Assembly (NCBI GenBank): GCA_964648695.1
Contig: CAZYLH010000020.1
Coordinates: 1 to 22,919, forward strand
Reading direction: 5' to 3'
From: UBA4292 sp964648695
Lineage (GTDB): Bacteria; Bacillota; Clostridia; Lachnospirales; Lachnospiraceae
DNA: 22,919 bases
Shown: positions 15,802 to 22,919 of the stretch, piece after piece
How the letters are laid out: the number at the start of each line of letters is the position of its first letter
Position numbering within the stretch: the first letter of the stretch is position 1
The notes under the pieces: model-generated
The model's input: only the letters and a program-made list of their open reading frames with translations
What the model was told of the DNA's origin: nothing
Databases searched by the model: none
Made by a program: the position numbers and the translations under genes

Positions 15802-17267
15802 ATGAGAGAATATAGGACACAGATGGAGGCGGCAAAAAAAGGGATCATAACCCCAGAGATGAAGATTGTTGCAGGAAAAGAATATATGGAGCCGGAGGCG
15901 CTTATGTCGCTTGTTGCAAAGGGACATGTAGCCATTCCATGTAATATCAACCACAAATCCATCTCTCCTGAGGGAATAGGAGCGGGGCTTCGCACAAAGA
16001 TAAATGTAAACCTTGGCATTTCCGGGGACTGTAAGGACTATGATGTCGAGATGCAAAAGGTTGACATCGCCCTAAAATACGGCGCAGAGGCCATCATGGA
16101 TCTTAGCAATTACGGAAAGACAAACACCTTTCGAAGACAGCTGATAGAAAAATCCCCCGCCATGATCGGGACGGTGCCTATGTATGACGCTATCGGATAT
16201 CTTAAAAAAGATTTGCTTGAGATTAAGGCGGAAGATTTCCTTCAGGTTGTGAGGGCTCATGCTAAGGAGGGCGTGGATTTTATGACAATTCACGCAGGAA
16301 TAAACCGCCGCTCAGTGGAGGCATTTCGTAGGGATGAGAGAAAGATGAATATCGTCTCCAGGGGCGGTTCTCTTCTCTTTGCCTGGATGATGATGACGGG
16401 ACGGGAAAATCCCTTCTACGAATACTATGACGAGCTTCTTGATATCTTGCAGGAGTATGATGTAACTATAAGCTTAGGTGACGCCCTGCGCCCGGGATGC
16501 ATAGACGATGCAACCGACGGAGGGCAGATAGCAGAGCTTATAGAGCTTGGGGCACTTACAAAGCGCGCCTGGGAGAAGAACGTTCAGGTGATGGTGGAGG
16601 GCCCCGGTCATATGGCGATGAATGAGATCGCCGCTAACATGAAGCTTCAAAAGCGGATCTGTCACGGAGCGCCGTTTTATGTGCTGGGGCCTTTGGTGAC
16701 GGNNNNNNNNNNNNNNNNNNNNNNNNNNNNNNNNNNNNNNNNNNNNNNNNNNNNNNNNNNNNNNNNNNNNNNNNNNNNNNNNNNNNNNNNNNNNNNNNNN
16801 NNCAAAAGCGGATCTGTCACGGAGCGCCGTTTTATGTGCTGGGGCCTTTGGTGACGGATATCGCTCCGGGTTATGATCACATCACATCCGCCATCGGCGG
16901 AGCCATCGCCGCGGCAAGCGGAGCGGACTTTTTATGTTATGTGACGCCGGCGGAGCATCTGCGCTTGCCGGATGTGAGTGATGTCAAGGAGGGAGTTATC
17001 GCCAGCCGTATCGCCGCCCACGCGGCAGACATCGCAAAGGGCGTTCCACACGCCACGGACAGGGACAATGCCATGGCGGCTGCCAGACATAAGCTTGCCT
17101 GGGAGGAGATGTTTAAGATTGCCATCGATGAGGACAAGGCAAGGGCATACTTTGAGAGTACGCCTCCGGCGGATAGGCACACATGCTCCATGTGCGGCAA
17201 GATGTGCGCTGTGCGAACCACAAATATGATTCTTGAGGGGAAAAAGGTGGAGTTTTGTGCGGAGTGA
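15802..17267 (+). CDS. thiC: Phosphomethylpyrimidine synthase ThiC, interrupted by an assembly gap
   Basis: A radical SAM-type enzyme that rearranges aminoimidazole ribotide into HMP-phosphate. The frame is broken by 100 N at 16703-16802 with identical 55-base flanks; removing 155 bases rejoins it to about 436 aa, normal for the clostridial form. Motifs: PCNINH near the N terminus, GADAIMDLS-like GAEAIMDLSNYG, MTIHAGI, SLGDALRPGCIDDATDGGQ, VMVEGPGHMAMNE, and after the gap GPLVTDIAPGYDHITSAIGGA. The C-terminal cluster ligands are C410, C413 and C417 of CSMCGKMC, spaced CX2CX3C rather than the CX2CX4C of well-studied enzymes. Last gene of the thiamine group; no strong terminator follows. Confidence 0.93.
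16648..16702 (+). repeat. 55-base copy, left side of the N gap in thiC
   Basis: Recurs exactly at 16803-16857. Same length as the pair around the thiE gap, which points to one assembly cause (fixed-length contig overlap) rather than biology. Confidence 0.95.
16703..16802. other. Assembly gap of exactly 100 N inside thiC
   Basis: A run of exactly 100 N with identical 55-base flanks; no coding sequence appears to be missing, since the frame closes when one flank and the N run are removed. Confidence 0.97.
16803..16857 (+). repeat. 55-base copy, right side of the N gap in thiC
   Basis: Identical to 16648-16702. ThiC continues from this copy in the GPLVTDIAPGYD frame to 17267. Confidence 0.95.
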
Positions 17268-17340
17268 TGGGATGGAATAAACTTATCTTAAAAAAATCGG
17301 CACAGAAGGCTTGCACCAAGTGAAAAAATAGTAAAAAAAT

Positions 17341-17382
17341 ATTTGCAATGCACTTGCAAATGAGATGGATATTGACTATAAT
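17341..17382 (+). promoter_or_regulatory. Toxin-antitoxin promoter with overlapping operator
   Basis: A perfect inverted repeat, ATTTGCAA (17341-17348) and TTGCAAAT (17354-17361), is separated by 5 bases. Its right arm contains TTGCAA (17354-17359), placed exactly 17 bases before a perfect TATAAT (17377-17382), so the repeat overlaps the -35 element. This is the arrangement expected for autorepression by a ribbon-helix-helix antitoxin. The ribosome site of the antitoxin starts about 28 bases after the -10. Confidence 0.72.
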
Positions 17383-17421
17383 GGTGGTGGACTTTAAGTG
17401 AAACAAAGAAAGGGGGCTATT

Positions 17422-17688
17422 ATGGCTAAAGCTAATATGACATTAAGGATGGAGCCGGAGCTGAAAGCCCAGGCATCAGCTCTTTTTAAGTCCTTGGGTG
17501 TGGATTTGAGTACGGCAACGGGAATTTTCTTTCGTCAGGCACTCAGGTGTCATGGTTTTCCTTTTGAGATTAAGCTTGATGAACCGAATGATGTTACCTA
17601 TGCCGCGATGGAAGCGGCAGAAAAGGGAGAGGATATGTACGGCCCGTTTGATAGCGTTGCTGATTTGATGGAGGCACTTGATGCTTAA
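17422..17688 (+). CDS. RelB/DinJ-family antitoxin
   Basis: An 88-aa antitoxin. The N-terminal half (ANMTLRMEPELKAQASALFKSLGVDLSTA) is the DinJ/RelB ribbon-helix-helix pattern that dimerises and binds DNA. The C-terminal part (about 55-88), with NDVTYAAMEAAEKGEDMYGPFDS, would wrap the toxin. AAAGGGGG about 6 bases upstream selects ATG 17422 over an in-frame GTG at 17398. The stop overlaps the toxin start by 8 bases, the usual coupling for such pairs. It probably represses its own promoter through the inverted repeat at 17341-17361. Confidence 0.88.
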   Translation: MAKANMTLRMEPELKAQASALFKSLGVDLSTATGIFFRQALRCHGFPFEIKLDEPNDVTYAAMEAAEKGEDMYGPFDSVADLMEALDA

Positions 17689-17959
17689 GATAGAATTTTC
17701 CGGACAGTTTAAACGGGATTACAAGCTTGCAATGAAGAGGGGATGCGATCCGAAAAAATTGGAGGAAGTAATCACGCTGCTGTGTAGTGAGCAGCCACTG
17801 CCGGAGAAATATCGGGATCATGCGCTAACAAATTCTAAGAATTATAAGGACATGAGGGAGTGCCATATCGAACCGGATTGGTTGCTGGTCTATAAGGTTT
17901 TTAGGCAAACATTGATTTTGAAATTGATAAGGACAGGTTCACATAGCGATCTGTTTTAA
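17681..17959 (+). CDS. YafQ/RelE-family mRNA interferase toxin
   Basis: A 92-aa RelE-superfamily toxin expected to cut mRNA on the ribosome and slow growth when the antitoxin is lost. The residues known to matter in E. coli YafQ have clear counterparts: H47 (DHALTN), H62 and D66 (CHIEPDW), H88 (RTGSHSDLF) and F92. All are intact, so it should be active. The chosen ATG overlaps the end of the antitoxin gene (ATGCTTAA, 8 bases). Downstream there are only 53 bases to the nitroreductase ribosome region and no terminator, so read-through is possible. Confidence 0.88.
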   Translation: MLKIEFSGQFKRDYKLAMKRGCDPKKLEEVITLLCSEQPLPEKYRDHALTNSKNYKDMRECHIEPDWLLVYKVFRQTLILKLIRTGSHSDLF

Positions 17960-18012
17960 GATTTGCGCTAAGTGTAAGTGTGAAAAAGATTGATTAAGAA
18001 AAGGGGGTCATT

Positions 18013-18537
18013 ATGGACAATCAGGTTTTGCAGTGCATGAAGGAAAGAAGAAGCATAAGAAGCTTTGAGCCTAAGCCGGTGGAAGACGAAAAGCTTAACG
18101 CCATCCTGGAGGCGGGAACATACGCTGCTAGTGGAATGGGAAAGCAGTCTCCCATAATGGTGGTGGTTAAGGATGATGAGACCAAAGAGCAGCTTAGAAA
18201 AATGAACGCGGCGGTTATGGGTAATCCGGATACAGATCCCTTCTACGAAGCACCGATTATTGTAATTGTTCTGGCGGATAAGAACCGTGGTACATATGTG
18301 GAGGATGGAAGCCTTGTTATCGGAAACTTGATGCTGGCAGCACATAGCCTTGGGGTAGGCTCCTGCTGGATTCACCGCGCGAAGGAGGAATTTGAAAGCC
18401 CCGAGGGGATGGCTCTGTTAGAAAAATGGGGCATAAAGGGTGATTACGTAGGTGTTGGGCACTGCATTTTGGGATATGTAAAGGGAGACTATCCTGCGGC
18501 AAAGCCCAGAAAAGAGAAATCTATTTACACTGTATAG
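18013..18537 (+). CDS. Nitroreductase-family flavoprotein
   Basis: A 174-aa FMN-dependent oxidoreductase. The N-terminal RRSIRSFEPKPV is the FMN-phosphate binding motif of the family, the middle segment ASGMGKQSPIMVVVKD is typical, and GSLVIGNLMLAAHSLGVGSCWIH forms the dimer/FMN region, with the conserved small C-terminal strand GYVKGDYP. The physiological substrate (quinone, nitro compound, flavin) cannot be read from sequence. AAAGGGGG lies about 7 bases before ATG. First gene of a tight four-gene run; the next start is 5 bases after the stop. Confidence 0.88.
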   Translation: MDNQVLQCMKERRSIRSFEPKPVEDEKLNAILEAGTYAASGMGKQSPIMVVVKDDETKEQLRKMNAAVMGNPDTDPFYEAPIIVIVLADKNRGTYVEDGSLVIGNLMLAAHSLGVGSCWIHRAKEEFESPEGMALLEKWGIKGDYVGVGHCILGYVKGDYPAAKPRKEKSIYTV

Positions 18538-18542
18538 GAATT

Positions 18543-19385
18543 ATGACAGAACGCGTGATAGACTGTCTGGATCTTGATCAGATTGCAGAGTCGGGTCAGT
18601 GCTTTCGCTGGCAGAAGACGGGAAAAAATTCATATGAGGTGATTGCCTTTGACAGGTATCTAAGGATTACTGGTCAAGGCAATCACTTCTCATTTTCCTG
18701 TGATAACGAGGAGTTTGAAAAAATCTGGGAAGAGTATCTGGACTTAAAGACGGATTATAAGGCGCTTAAAGAAATGATAGTGGACACAGAGGATGAGTTT
18801 ATAAAAAAGGCCATGGACTATGGGGCTGGAATACGCATACTTAAGCAGGACCTCTGGGAGATGATACTTAGCTTTATCATCAGCCAGAATAATAATATTC
18901 CAAGAATTAAAAAGATTATTGAAAAACTGTGTGAGCAGTTTGGAAAGCCCGTATATTTTGAGGGCGCACTGGTGGGATATAGCTTTCCTGCGCCGGAGGC
19001 TTTTTTAGGACTTAATACAGAGGACTTAAAAGGACTGGGGCTTGGCTACCGTGATAAGTATGTTCTTAGCGCTGCAAACTGGTATGTTAGTGAGCGGGAG
19101 CGGGATGTAAAAAAGCTTTTAGTATGTGAGAGCACGGATGAGCAGAGAAAAATTCTCATGGACGGCATATGCGGCGTTGGGAAAAAGGTGGCAAACTGTA
19201 TTCTGCTTTTTGGACTGCAAAAAAAGGACTGCTGTCCTGTGGACACCTGGATGAAAAAGCTCTTTGATGAGGATTACGGCGGTAATACTCCGTCATGGGT
19301 GAATAGCGACTATGCGGGAGTTTTTCAGCAATATGCCTTTTACTATAAGAAAAACGAAGGCAGCAGGCTAATTAGGGGAGAGTGA
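18543..19385 (+). CDS. 8-oxoguanine DNA glycosylase/AP lyase, OGG1 type
   Basis: A 280-aa base-excision repair enzyme that removes oxidised guanine and nicks the site. The N-terminal OGG domain begins with GQCFRWQKTGKNSYEV (18-33 region, the motif common to OGG1 proteins). The helix-hairpin-helix/GPD core is GICGVGKKVANC with the predicted Schiff-base K215, and the catalytic D234 in CPVDTW. This matches the eukaryote-like OGG1 (GVGTKVADC/VPVD) rather than MutM. The ribosome site AGGAA overlaps the previous stop codon. It overlaps the possible GTG start of the next gene. Confidence 0.9.
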   Translation: MTERVIDCLDLDQIAESGQCFRWQKTGKNSYEVIAFDRYLRITGQGNHFSFSCDNEEFEKIWEEYLDLKTDYKALKEMIVDTEDEFIKKAMDYGAGIRILKQDLWEMILSFIISQNNNIPRIKKIIEKLCEQFGKPVYFEGALVGYSFPAPEAFLGLNTEDLKGLGLGYRDKYVLSAANWYVSERERDVKKLLVCESTDEQRKILMDGICGVGKKVANCILLFGLQKKDCCPVDTWMKKLFDEDYGGNTPSWVNSDYAGVFQQYAFYYKKNEGSRLIRGE

Positions 19386-19390
19386 GCATC

Positions 19391-20044
19391 ATGGTAAGTA
19401 CAGTGCTTTTTGATATGGACGGAACGCTTATAGACACAGAAAAAATATACCGTATTTGCTGGCCAGCGGCTCTTAAGGCATTGGGTTATCATATGACGGA
19501 TGAGCAGGCCCTCTCCATGCGCTCACTGGGGCGACCATTTGCCATAGCATGGCTTAAGGAGCTTTTCGGAGATGAGCTTGACTACAATGAGGTAAGGGCT
19601 AAGAGAAATGAGATTATGAGTGAATATATCTCTCGGCACGGAATAGAGGCTAAGCCGGGGGCGGAGAGGCTCCTTAGCTTTTTAAAGGAGAACGGCATTA
19701 AAAGCGCAGTTGTAACAGCGACAGCTATAGAGAGGACGGAGGAGTACCTTAAAAGGCTGGGCCTTATAGATTATTTTGATTCTGTGATTTCTGCTTCTAT
19801 GGTAAAGGAGGGGAAGCCTTCACCGGATGTCTATCTCTATGCCTGCAAACGCCTTGGGGTAGCGCCGTGGGACTCCCTGGCAGTGGAAGATGCTCCAAAC
19901 GGGATTTTGAGCGCATGGCGTGCAGGCTGTAGGGTGGTGATGGTTCCTGACCAGACAGAGCCCGATGAGGAGCTTACAAAAAAGCTATATGCAAGGGTGG
20001 ATAGTCTGGATGATTTGGTCAAGCTTATAAGGAGAGAGGCTTAG
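19391..20044 (+). CDS. HAD-superfamily phosphatase/phosphoglucomutase-like hydrolase
   Basis: A 217-aa HAD subfamily IA protein. Motif I FDMDGTLIDTE gives nucleophile D8 and D10; a helical cap follows; motif II is VVTAT, motif III KEGKPSPDVYL, motif IV VEDAPNG. All catalytic residues are present, so it is probably an active sugar-phosphate phosphatase or beta-phosphoglucomutase-type enzyme. A GTG at 19382 overlaps the previous gene but is only 1 base from AGGGGAG (19374-19380); ATG 19391, 10 bases away, is preferred though not certain. Its stop abuts the next ATG with no space. Confidence 0.85.
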   Translation: MVSTVLFDMDGTLIDTEKIYRICWPAALKALGYHMTDEQALSMRSLGRPFAIAWLKELFGDELDYNEVRAKRNEIMSEYISRHGIEAKPGAERLLSFLKENGIKSAVVTATAIERTEEYLKRLGLIDYFDSVISASMVKEGKPSPDVYLYACKRLGVAPWDSLAVEDAPNGILSAWRAGCRVVMVPDQTEPDEELTKKLYARVDSLDDLVKLIRREA

Positions 20045-21349
20045 ATGAAAAAAAGCATAAAAGATTATTTTCCCCCAATTGGACTGCGTATCATCAAGTC
20101 TGCCGTGGCAGTGGCGCTGTGCTATGTGGTTTCCTTTATCAGAGGCAACAGCGGCATCGTCTTTTATTCTCAGTTGGCAGCCCTGTGGTGCATGCAGATG
20201 TATGTGGCAAACTCTTGGAAAAATGCCCTCCTTAGAATTTTGGGAACGCTTATCGGCGCTGCATACGGATTGATATTTTTAATCTTTAGGCAATATGTAG
20301 CCTTTCCCGCAAAGTGGGATGAATATATCAGCGCTGGCATAATCTCGCTTATGATTATCGCGCTGTTATACACCACTGTTCTGGTCAAGAAAAAGCAGGC
20401 GTCGTACTTTTCGTGCGCCGTTTTTTTGAGCATTGTTGTAAGTCACGCGGGAGATTCTAATCCCTATCTTTTTGTGTGGAACAGATTCCTAGATACAATG
20501 ATCGGTATTGTCATCGGAATAGGCGTAAACTGCTTCTCTCTGCCAAAAGATAAAAGAAAGGATATTCTCTTTGTCTCCGGTCTTGATGATACATTGCTAG
20601 GTAAAACAGACACCCTTAGCGATTACAGCAAGGTGGAGTTAAACAGGATGCTTGATGACGGCCTAAACTTTACCCTTTCCACCGTGCGCACCCCCGCAGC
20701 TCTTATGGCACCCATGGCGGATATACGCCTAAAGCTTCCTGTAATAGCCATGGACGGCGCTGTGCTCTATGATATCAAGGAAAAAACATACCTTAAAACT
20801 TATGTCATCTCCCCTCAAAAATCAAGGAGGATATTAGAGCTTGTAAAAGAGCAGGGTCTTGTATGCTTTTCCAATGTACTTATGGAGGACGTGCTTGTAA
20901 TCTATCATGATGAAAGCCAGGAGGAGGTACATAATCAACTTATAGATAAGCTTAGAAAATCGCCATACCGCAATTTTGTAAAGCGACCTCTTCCTGAGAC
21001 GGAATATGTGGTGTATTTTATGCTGCTGTATCCAAAGGCGATTATTGATGATTTTTATCAAGTGCTTGAAAAAAACGGTATTACGGATGAGTTAAGGGTA
21101 GTGCGCTATGATTCTCCGGATTTTTTGGGATATGCTTATATAAAGATCTACAATAAAAACGCCTCTAAGGAAAATATGATAGAATATCTGTGCCATATGA
21201 TTAATGTTAATGAGGTTGTTACCTTTGGAAGCAGTGAGAACGAGTATGATATAGCTGTTTTACCCGGAGATACAAACCGGGTGGTTCGCACTGTAAAAAA
21301 GCTCTATGAGCCGTTAAAAACACCTGCCTTTATAAAAAAACATAAGTAG
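20045..21349 (+). CDS. FUSC-like membrane domain fused to a degenerate HAD (Cof-type) domain
   Basis: A 434-aa two-part protein. Residues about 10-165 have five or six membrane helices like the small FUSC/aromatic-acid-exporter domain; GTLIGAAYGLIF is typical. From about 174 the sequence follows a Cof-type HAD phosphatase. Motif I, normally DLDGTLL, reads GLDDTLL: G179 replaces the nucleophile Asp, while D181 remains. MDGAVLYD (about 238-245) fits the family NGA-x-IYD strand, and GSSENEYD near the C terminus replaces the catalytic GDxxND loop. The HAD part thus looks like a non-catalytic, perhaps ligand-sensing domain. Last gene of the operon, directly after an intact HAD gene. Exported substrate unknown. 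Confidence 0.8.
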   Translation: MKKSIKDYFPPIGLRIIKSAVAVALCYVVSFIRGNSGIVFYSQLAALWCMQMYVANSWKNALLRILGTLIGAAYGLIFLIFRQYVAFPAKWDEYISAGIISLMIIALLYTTVLVKKKQASYFSCAVFLSIVVSHAGDSNPYLFVWNRFLDTMIGIVIGIGVNCFSLPKDKRKDILFVSGLDDTLLGKTDTLSDYSKVELNRMLDDGLNFTLSTVRTPAALMAPMADIRLKLPVIAMDGAVLYDIKEKTYLKTYVISPQKSRRILELVKEQGLVCFSNVLMEDVLVIYHDESQEEVHNQLIDKLRKSPYRNFVKRPLPETEYVVYFMLLYPKAIIDDFYQVLEKNGITDELRVVRYDSPDFLGYAYIKIYNKNASKENMIEYLCHMINVNEVVTFGSSENEYDIAVLPGDTNRVVRTVKKLYEPLKTPAFIKKHK

Positions 21350-21350
21350 A

Positions 21351-21392
21351 AAAAAGTCCCTGCTATTTTTGACTACACGTAGCAGGGGCAAT
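21351..21392. terminator. Hairpin after the FUSC/HAD gene, possible bidirectional terminator
   Basis: CCCTGCTA (21358-21365) pairs perfectly with TAGCAGGG (21380-21387). On the + strand the tail is only moderately T-rich. On the - strand the stem is followed by six T, a better terminator, although no - strand gene ends here. Confidence 0.6.
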
Positions 21393-21434
21393 TCATTTAA
21401 TTTTAAGAAACAAATAATATATTTTACAGTAATA

Positions 21435-21446
21435 ATGTGCTAGAAT
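21435..21446 (+). promoter_or_regulatory. Possible extended -10 promoter of the permease gene
   Basis: TGTGC-TAGAAT: TAGAAT at 21441-21446 (5 of 6) with an upstream TGC extension, about 34 bases before the ATG. No good -35 lies 16-18 bases upstream, so this is a weak call. Confidence 0.35.
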
Positions 21447-21479
21447 CAGGGCATCTTATTTAAAAAGAGGTCAGGGTAA

Positions 21480-22610
21480 ATGGGAAAGAAAGAGTATTTG
21501 AAGCTGCTTTTAAATATCCTTGTTTGGATTTTTGGCATACTGGTGCTGCTTAGTGTAGTGCCGAGGTTGCTGGCTTTTTTTATGCCATTTTTGGTGGCTT
21601 TTATTTTATCCCTTATGGGACTTCCTATGGTACGTTTTTTGGAGCAGAAGATCAAAATCAGGCGTAAATACGGGACGGGCATCATAATTGTATTTGTCAT
21701 TGCGCTGCTTGTGCTTGCGGTTTATGGCTGCATTTTACTACTCTCTATCGGACTTGACAGCTTTTTTGAATATTTTCCCACACTGTATGAAAATGCCCGT
21801 GATGAGCTTAACCAGGCAGTGGCCAGTCTTGAAAGTCTGCTGGAAAGCCTCCCATTTGTCCAGGATGTGGATTTTCAGAGTATCCTCCAAAGCCTTAGCG
21901 ATTCGGCTGGAAGTTATCTGGCAGATGTCGGCGTTCCTTCGCTCTCATCATTTATAGCGGAGATGATCTCACACCTTCCGGATACAATTGTGAGCGTGGT
22001 GGTGGGGTTACTTGCAACCTACTACTTTATCGCTGATCATGATAAGCTAAAGGAAATCGTAAAGAGACACACCAGTGATGGCATCCAGAAGGGTTACATG
22101 CAGATCTATAAGCATATATTAAAGGCTGTGGGCGGGTACTTTAAGGCTCAGATAAAGATCATGGTGGCAATTTATGTCATCGTTTTCATTGGCCTGATAA
22201 TTTTGAGGGTAAAATACGCCTGGCTCATTGCCTTTGGCATTGCCTTTTTAGATATGCTTCCCATCTTTGGAACGGGAACTGTGTTAATCCCCTGGGCGAT
22301 TGTAAAGATGTTTTCTGGAAGCTATACCATTGCTGTAGGGATGTTAATTCTGTATCTGGTAACACTCGTGGTTCATCAGCTGATCCAGCCAAAGCTTGTG
22401 GGAGATACAGTCGGCATGGACACTTTTGCAACAATTTTCTTCATGTATGTCGGTTACAAGCTTTCAGGCATCCTCGGGATGATTATCGCCATACCCGTGG
22501 GCATGGTCCTGGTATTCTACTATAAAGAAGGGGGATTTGACTCCATTATATGGTGCATAAAGACGCTTGTAAGGGATTTTAATGAGCGGCGCAGAATGAA
22601 CATAGAATGA
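21480..22610 (+). CDS. AI-2E family / YtvI-like membrane permease
   Basis: A 376-aa polytopic membrane protein of the AI-2 exporter (TqsA/PerM) family. Paired N-terminal helices (about 8-30, 30-52, 62-90), an extracellular/soluble loop (about 92-160), then helices around 167-187, 215-240, 244-262, 270-300 and 318-352. The conserved LPIFGTGTVLIPWAI and QPKLVGDTVGMD segments and the terminal GILGMIIAIPVGMVL repeat are family marks. Sporulating Firmicutes have a similar protein, YtvI; whether this organism sporulates is not visible here. Proposed substrates for the family vary and none can be assigned. The ribosome site AGAGGTCAGGG precedes ATG 21480. It stands alone, separated from the preceding operon by a hairpin. 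Confidence 0.87.
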   Translation: MGKKEYLKLLLNILVWIFGILVLLSVVPRLLAFFMPFLVAFILSLMGLPMVRFLEQKIKIRRKYGTGIIIVFVIALLVLAVYGCILLLSIGLDSFFEYFPTLYENARDELNQAVASLESLLESLPFVQDVDFQSILQSLSDSAGSYLADVGVPSLSSFIAEMISHLPDTIVSVVVGLLATYYFIADHDKLKEIVKRHTSDGIQKGYMQIYKHILKAVGGYFKAQIKIMVAIYVIVFIGLIILRVKYAWLIAFGIAFLDMLPIFGTGTVLIPWAIVKMFSGSYTIAVGMLILYLVTLVVHQLIQPKLVGDTVGMDTFATIFFMYVGYKLSGILGMIIAIPVGMVLVFYYKEGGFDSIIWCIKTLVRDFNERRRMNIE

Positions 22611-22890
22611 GATAAAATGCATGTCTTTTGGATTTAGATAAAGTTAATTTGGTTATAGGAGTTTTTATTGGATATTCACTTTTCGGAAAAGATTTCGTCA
22701 CATTTGCCCGCTAGAATGTGGTTAGTTTGATTGGAACAGAAAAAAATACTCATCAGAGATAAGATGAGCGGTGCCAGTCATAGACAAAATGGAGCTGTTT
22801 GGTTTTAACGTATTGGGGTTGGAGTCATGTCAGCTTCGACAAACAATTATCCAATATTTGGTTTTCATATATTTTATATTCTCCTTTCTA
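22611..22890. other. Gene-free tail with small hairpins
   Basis: About 280 bases with no reading frame of note. Three short hairpins are visible: CTTTTC/GAAAAG near 22679-22691, CACATT (22699-22704)/AATGTG (22715-22720), and CTCATC (22749-22754)/GATGAG (22763-22768). With the strong terminator just downstream this could be a long 3' UTR or the body of a small RNA. No known RNA family is recognised. Confidence 0.4.
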
Positions 22891-22919
22891 CCGGCTGCTA
22901 AGGCAGCCGGATCTTTTTT
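22891..22919 (+). terminator. Strong intrinsic terminator at the window end
   Basis: CCGGCTGC (22891-22898) pairs perfectly with GCAGCCGG (22903-22910) around TAAG and is followed by ATCTTTTTT. It lies about 280 bases after the permease stop. Confidence 0.92.

Noticed and set aside
15802..17267. thiC read as a broken pseudogene
   Set aside because: Same artefact: exact 55-base flanks around exactly 100 N, and the frame closes when they are merged.
21423..21446. TTTACA/TAGAAT as a full promoter for the permease
   Set aside because: The spacing is only 12 bases, too short for a -35/-10 pair; only the extended -10 is kept as a weak call.
1..22919. CRISPR arrays, insertion sequences, rRNA genes
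   Set aside because: No regularly spaced direct repeats, no transposase genes or terminal inverted repeats, and no rRNA sequence were seen on either strand.

Overview
The window looks like a chromosomal segment of a strictly anaerobic gut or rumen Clostridium, most likely a Lachnospiraceae member. This rests on strong AGGAGG-type ribosome sites, a DUF5688-like protein, the oxygen-sensitive ThiH route to thiazole, a TPP riboswitch on the thiamine genes, a YtvI/AI-2E-type permease, and a GH3 enzyme with permuted domains of the kind known from Butyrivibrio/Ruminococcus relatives. Assignment is from gene content only; no database search was possible. Nearly every gene is on the + strand.

Layout. 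(1) 1-387: a leader with two strong hairpins and no gene. (2) 388-4933: a three-gene cell-surface operon, each gene overlapping the next by an ATGA-type junction: a membrane-anchored GH3 glycosidase with its domains in swapped order, a small four-helix membrane protein, and an Fn3-like lipoprotein, closed by a strong terminator. (3) 5094-7064: glmM (amino-sugar/cell-wall synthesis), convergent with a DUF5688-like gene. (4) 7151-8168: tRNA-Arg(CCG) on the - strand, divergent from a tyrosine-recombinase-like protein that lacks key catalytic residues. (5) 8228-10317: a GH31 alpha-glycosidase with its own good promoter. (6) 10408-17267: a nearly complete thiamine-phosphate gene set, thiS-thiF-[TPP riboswitch/terminator]-thiG-thiH-tenI-thiE-thiD-thiC. 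ThiS, ThiF, ThiG and ThiH (plus TenI) make the thiazole, ThiC and ThiD the pyrimidine, and ThiE joins them. The last kinase (ThiL) is not in the window. (7) 17341-17959: a DinJ/YafQ-type toxin-antitoxin pair with a visible operator/promoter. (8) 18013-21349: a tight four-gene operon of nitroreductase, OGG1-type 8-oxoguanine glycosylase, HAD phosphatase, and a fusion of a FUSC-like membrane domain to a HAD domain that has lost its catalytic aspartate. (9) 21480-22610: an AI-2E/YtvI-type permease, then about 300 bp without a gene, ending in a textbook terminator at the window edge.

Two runs of 100 N interrupt thiE and thiC. Each is flanked on both sides by the same 55 bases, and deleting the N run plus one copy restores a full reading frame. 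Both genes are therefore probably intact in the organism and broken only by the assembly.

The most interesting items are the FUSC/pseudo-HAD fusion, the translationally coupled permuted-GH3/membrane protein/lipoprotein module, the degenerate recombinase beside a tRNA gene, and the placement of the TPP riboswitch (with a possible internal promoter) inside the thi cluster.
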